Positions 62,110 to 64,000 of a stretch of 64,000 nt of DNA are shown here, piece after piece. The notes under the pieces are model-generated. The model saw only the letters and a list, made by a program, of their open reading frames with translations, had not been told where the DNA came from and did no database searches. Every line of letters starts with the position of its first letter. Positions within the stretch are counted from its first letter, which is position 1. The translations under genes and the position numbers were made by a program. Where the stretch lies: contig NZ_JBHUEM010000014.1 in assembly GCF_042680805.1 (NCBI RefSeq), forward strand, positions 1 through 64,000. Reading direction: 5' to 3'. Source of the stretch: Bacillus_CJ salitolerans. Lineage in GTDB: Bacteria > Bacillota > Bacilli > Bacillales > SA4.

Positions 62110-62635
62110 ATAGAAATAGTGCTCCATACCCTAACGCACCAACAATTACAAAAGCTGGATGGACTTTGAACCGTTCAAGTAATAGAAAGCTAACTACAAT
62201 AAGAATCAAGGTTTGCCATATTCCAGTGTCGATATAGGCGGTTGAAAAGAAACTAAATGTCATCACACCTAATAATACGGCGATCGTAGGTCTGACGTAA
62301 TTTGATAGCCTCTTAACCTTTGGGGAGTCCTTAAACTTATAGAGAAGTCCTAAAAGGGCAATCATCAAAATGAGGGATGGAGCGACAGTAGCGAAAATTC
62401 CAACGGCTGCACCAAGTATGCCTCCCTGTTGAAAACCAATATATCCAGCCATTTTGGTGGCGATTGGTCCTGGTAATGCATTACCTAATGCTAGCACTTC
62501 ACTAAATTCAGAAACAGTTAACCAACCATAGCGATCCACGACTTCATTTTCAACAAGTGGGATCGATGCCGGTCCCCCGCCGTAGCCAAGAATACCTGGT
62601 ATGAAAAAGGCGAGGAAGATTTGCCAGTAAATCAC
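62108..62635 (-). CDS. ywrA: Chromate transporter half-subunit 2 (ChrA family)
   Basis: 175 aa, one of two half-length CHR proteins. Shares GYGGGPASIPLVENEVVDRY and GNALPGPIATKMAGYIGF with its partner, the family signature. About five membrane helices. GTG start overlaps the partner stop by 4 bases. Bipartite CHR proteins act as pairs to export chromate or related oxyanions; true substrate unknown. Same neighbours as ywrA/ywrB/ywrD in B. subtilis. Confidence 0.88.
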   Translation of the reverse strand: MIYWQIFLAFFIPGILGYGGGPASIPLVENEVVDRYGWLTVSEFSEVLALGNALPGPIATKMAGYIGFQQGGILGAAVGIFATVAPSLILMIALLGLLYKFKDSPKVKRLSNYVRPTIAVLLGVMTFSFFSTAYIDTGIWQTLILIVVSFLLLERFKVHPAFVIVGALGYGALFL

Positions 62636-63216
62636 ATTCCAACACCTCTCTCCACGTTTTGCTCTTGGCTAGCTTTTTCGTCTCTTTTCACAAGGGCGAA
62701 AACAAGAATTCCACCAATTAATAGAGCTGGGTGTAAGCCAACGAATTGTAAAAGAATTATACTTCCAATGATGACAGCCATAGCCGTTTTTAACCCAAGC
62801 GTATCTTTTGATTTCTTAAAGAAATCCCATGTTAACGTAGCAAGCATTACACCTACAACCGGTACAACCGCTTTAGTCATACCCATTACCCACGGCTGAT
62901 TCTTAATAGATGAGAGAAATGTTAAAAGAACAATCATTAAAATGATGGTCGGGATGATCGTTGCAAGTACTGCATTAATCATCCCAACCGTGCCACCAAC
63001 TCGGTAACCGATGTAGCCTGCCATTTTCGTTGCAATGGGACCTGGTAACGTATTACCTAATGCAAGCACATCCGAAAATTCATCTTCATTCATCCATTTA
63101 TACTTATCAACGACTTCCTTATGGACAAGTGGGATTGAGGCTGGTCCTCCTCCGTACCCGAGCATTCCGACCCGAAAAAATGCTAAAAATAAATCAAGTT
63201 GTTTCATTCTGTTCAT
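62632..63216 (-). CDS. ywrB: Chromate transporter half-subunit 1 (ChrA family)
   Basis: 194 aa. Signature GYGGGPASIPLVHKEVVDKY and GNTLPGPIATKMAGYIGY with five or six helices. First gene of the pair, 43 bases after the gamma-glutamyltransferase stop, so possibly in the same operon. Confidence 0.88.
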   Translation of the reverse strand: MNRMKQLDLFLAFFRVGMLGYGGGPASIPLVHKEVVDKYKWMNEDEFSDVLALGNTLPGPIATKMAGYIGYRVGGTVGMINAVLATIIPTIILMIVLLTFLSSIKNQPWVMGMTKAVVPVVGVMLATLTWDFFKKSKDTLGLKTAMAVIIGSIILLQFVGLHPALLIGGILVFALVKRDEKASQEQNVERGVGM

Positions 63217-63259
63217 TCCCTTTTGAAGGTGTTTTTTCTCGGTTCTTCACATCAATCTA

Positions 63260-64000
63260 TTAATAGGAAGCAATCGAACCATCCGTACGAGATTCCGTCC
63301 CACCAAATAATACACCTGTTATTGGATCTCGCCAAATGATCTGGCCTCGACCAAAGCCTCCAGTATCTAGCGCTACATCAATTTGGTGACCCCTACGTGC
63401 TAATGCCTGTGCAATATGGTTTGGGAAATTTGGTTCTACCGAAACCTTCTTCCCTTCCATCCACTGCCATCTAGGGGCATCAAGAGCTGCTTGTGGATTT
63501 AAATGGAAATCTACCGTGTTCATTACAACCTGTGCGTGGCCCTGTGGCTGCATATATCCACCCATCACGCCAAATGGTCCAACCGCTTCATGATCCTTTG
63601 TTAAGAATCCAGGGATAATAGTATGATATGTTTTCTTTCCTGGTTGTAGTGCGTTATCATGCTCTGGATCAAGTGAGAAATCAGCTCCACGGTTTTGCAG
63701 GGCGATACCCGTTCCAGGTACAACAATACCCGATCCAAATCCCATATAGTTACTCTGAATAAAGGACACCATGTTTCCTTCACCATCAGCTGTTGCTAAG
63801 TAAACCGTGCCACCCGAAGGAGGTGTTCCTGGTTCAGGAGTTAATGCTTCATCTCCGATTAAGCTTCTTCTTTCAGCAGCAAACTCTTCTGATAGTAACT
63901 GAGCAGAAGTAACAGACATTTTCTCCGGATCAGTTACATACTTCTTACCGTCTGCAAAGGCTAATTTCATTGCTTCAATTTGTTTGTGGTATGTATCCAC
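63260..64000 (-). CDS. ywrD: Gamma-glutamyltransferase family protein, partial (YwrD-like)
   Basis: The C-terminal 246 residues only; the gene runs off the right end. Contains the small-subunit start with the nucleophile-like Thr in SGGTVYLATADGEGNMVS, the NRGADFSLDPEH loop, GVMGGYMQPQGH and the C-terminal GGTESRTDG. N-terminal nucleophile hydrolases of this type self-cleave before that Thr. No signal information is available because the N-terminus is missing. Context with the ChrA pair matches ywrD of B. subtilis. Confidence 0.9.
   Translation of the reverse strand: MDTYHKQIEAMKLAFADGKKYVTDPEKMSVTSAQLLSEEFAAERRSLIGDEALTPEPGTPPSGGTVYLATADGEGNMVSFIQSNYMGFGSGIVVPGTGIALQNRGADFSLDPEHDNALQPGKKTYHTIIPGFLTKDHEAVGPFGVMGGYMQPQGHAQVVMNTVDFHLNPQAALDAPRWQWMEGKKVSVEPNFPNHIAQALARRGHQIDVALDTGGFGRGQIIWRDPITGVLFGGTESRTDGSIASY

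Overview
The window comes from a low-GC, Gram-positive, spore-former-type bacterium of the Bacillaceae. The evidence is AGGAGG-type ribosome sites, sigma-A promoters, an S-layer built on SLH domains with a SecA2 export pathway, and gene neighbourhoods that match Bacillus subtilis ywqAB, ywpF, ssbB and the ywrABD group. I cannot name the species.

Positions 1-19 kb are accessory and AT-rich. They hold a broken IS21 element, a compact unrecognised peptide-maturation locus (23-codon precursor, 858-aa E1-like/M3-peptidase fusion, MFS exporter, winged-helix regulator, NprR-like regulator with its own secreted peptide), an integrase relic, several orphan small genes set among CCTGTATTT palindromes, two tandem SLH proteins with a possible cysteine-hydrolase domain, and a pair of overlapping large serine recombinases.

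Positions 19.5-38.3 kb are the cell-surface island. It contains a 1515-aa S-layer protein, an SLH-anchored NlpC/P60 hydrolase, an SLH protein with metallopeptidase-like and lytic transglycosylase domains, a large subtilisin, SecA2 with its SlaP partner, and an operon of three small exported or membrane proteins.

Positions 38.6-57.8 kb are mostly core genome: UDP-glucose dehydrogenase and UTP-glucose-1-phosphate uridylyltransferase, SWIM and SNF2 proteins, VanZ, SsbB, a PlcR-like regulator facing a PapR-like peptide gene, Mug, an SLH/YusW-like protein behind a c-di-GMP-I riboswitch, YwpF, a glutamine-type ABC transporter, a hydroxyacid dehydrogenase and a DsrE-like protein. Several intergenic gaps carry copies of a dispersed, hairpin-forming repeat.

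Positions 58-61.4 kb hold the most striking system: a DUF5317-type membrane protein, seven consecutive 30-codon genes all ending TSGWKFGG, and a membrane GGDEF/HD-GYP protein. This looks like a peptide circuit wired to cyclic-di-GMP. The end of the window holds a 21-bp-phased tandem array, a split chromate transporter and part of a gamma-glutamyltransferase.

Three separate peptide-signalling modules, c-di-GMP turnover and a c-di-GMP riboswitch on a surface protein suggest that surface remodelling here is under social and second-messenger control. That link is inference.
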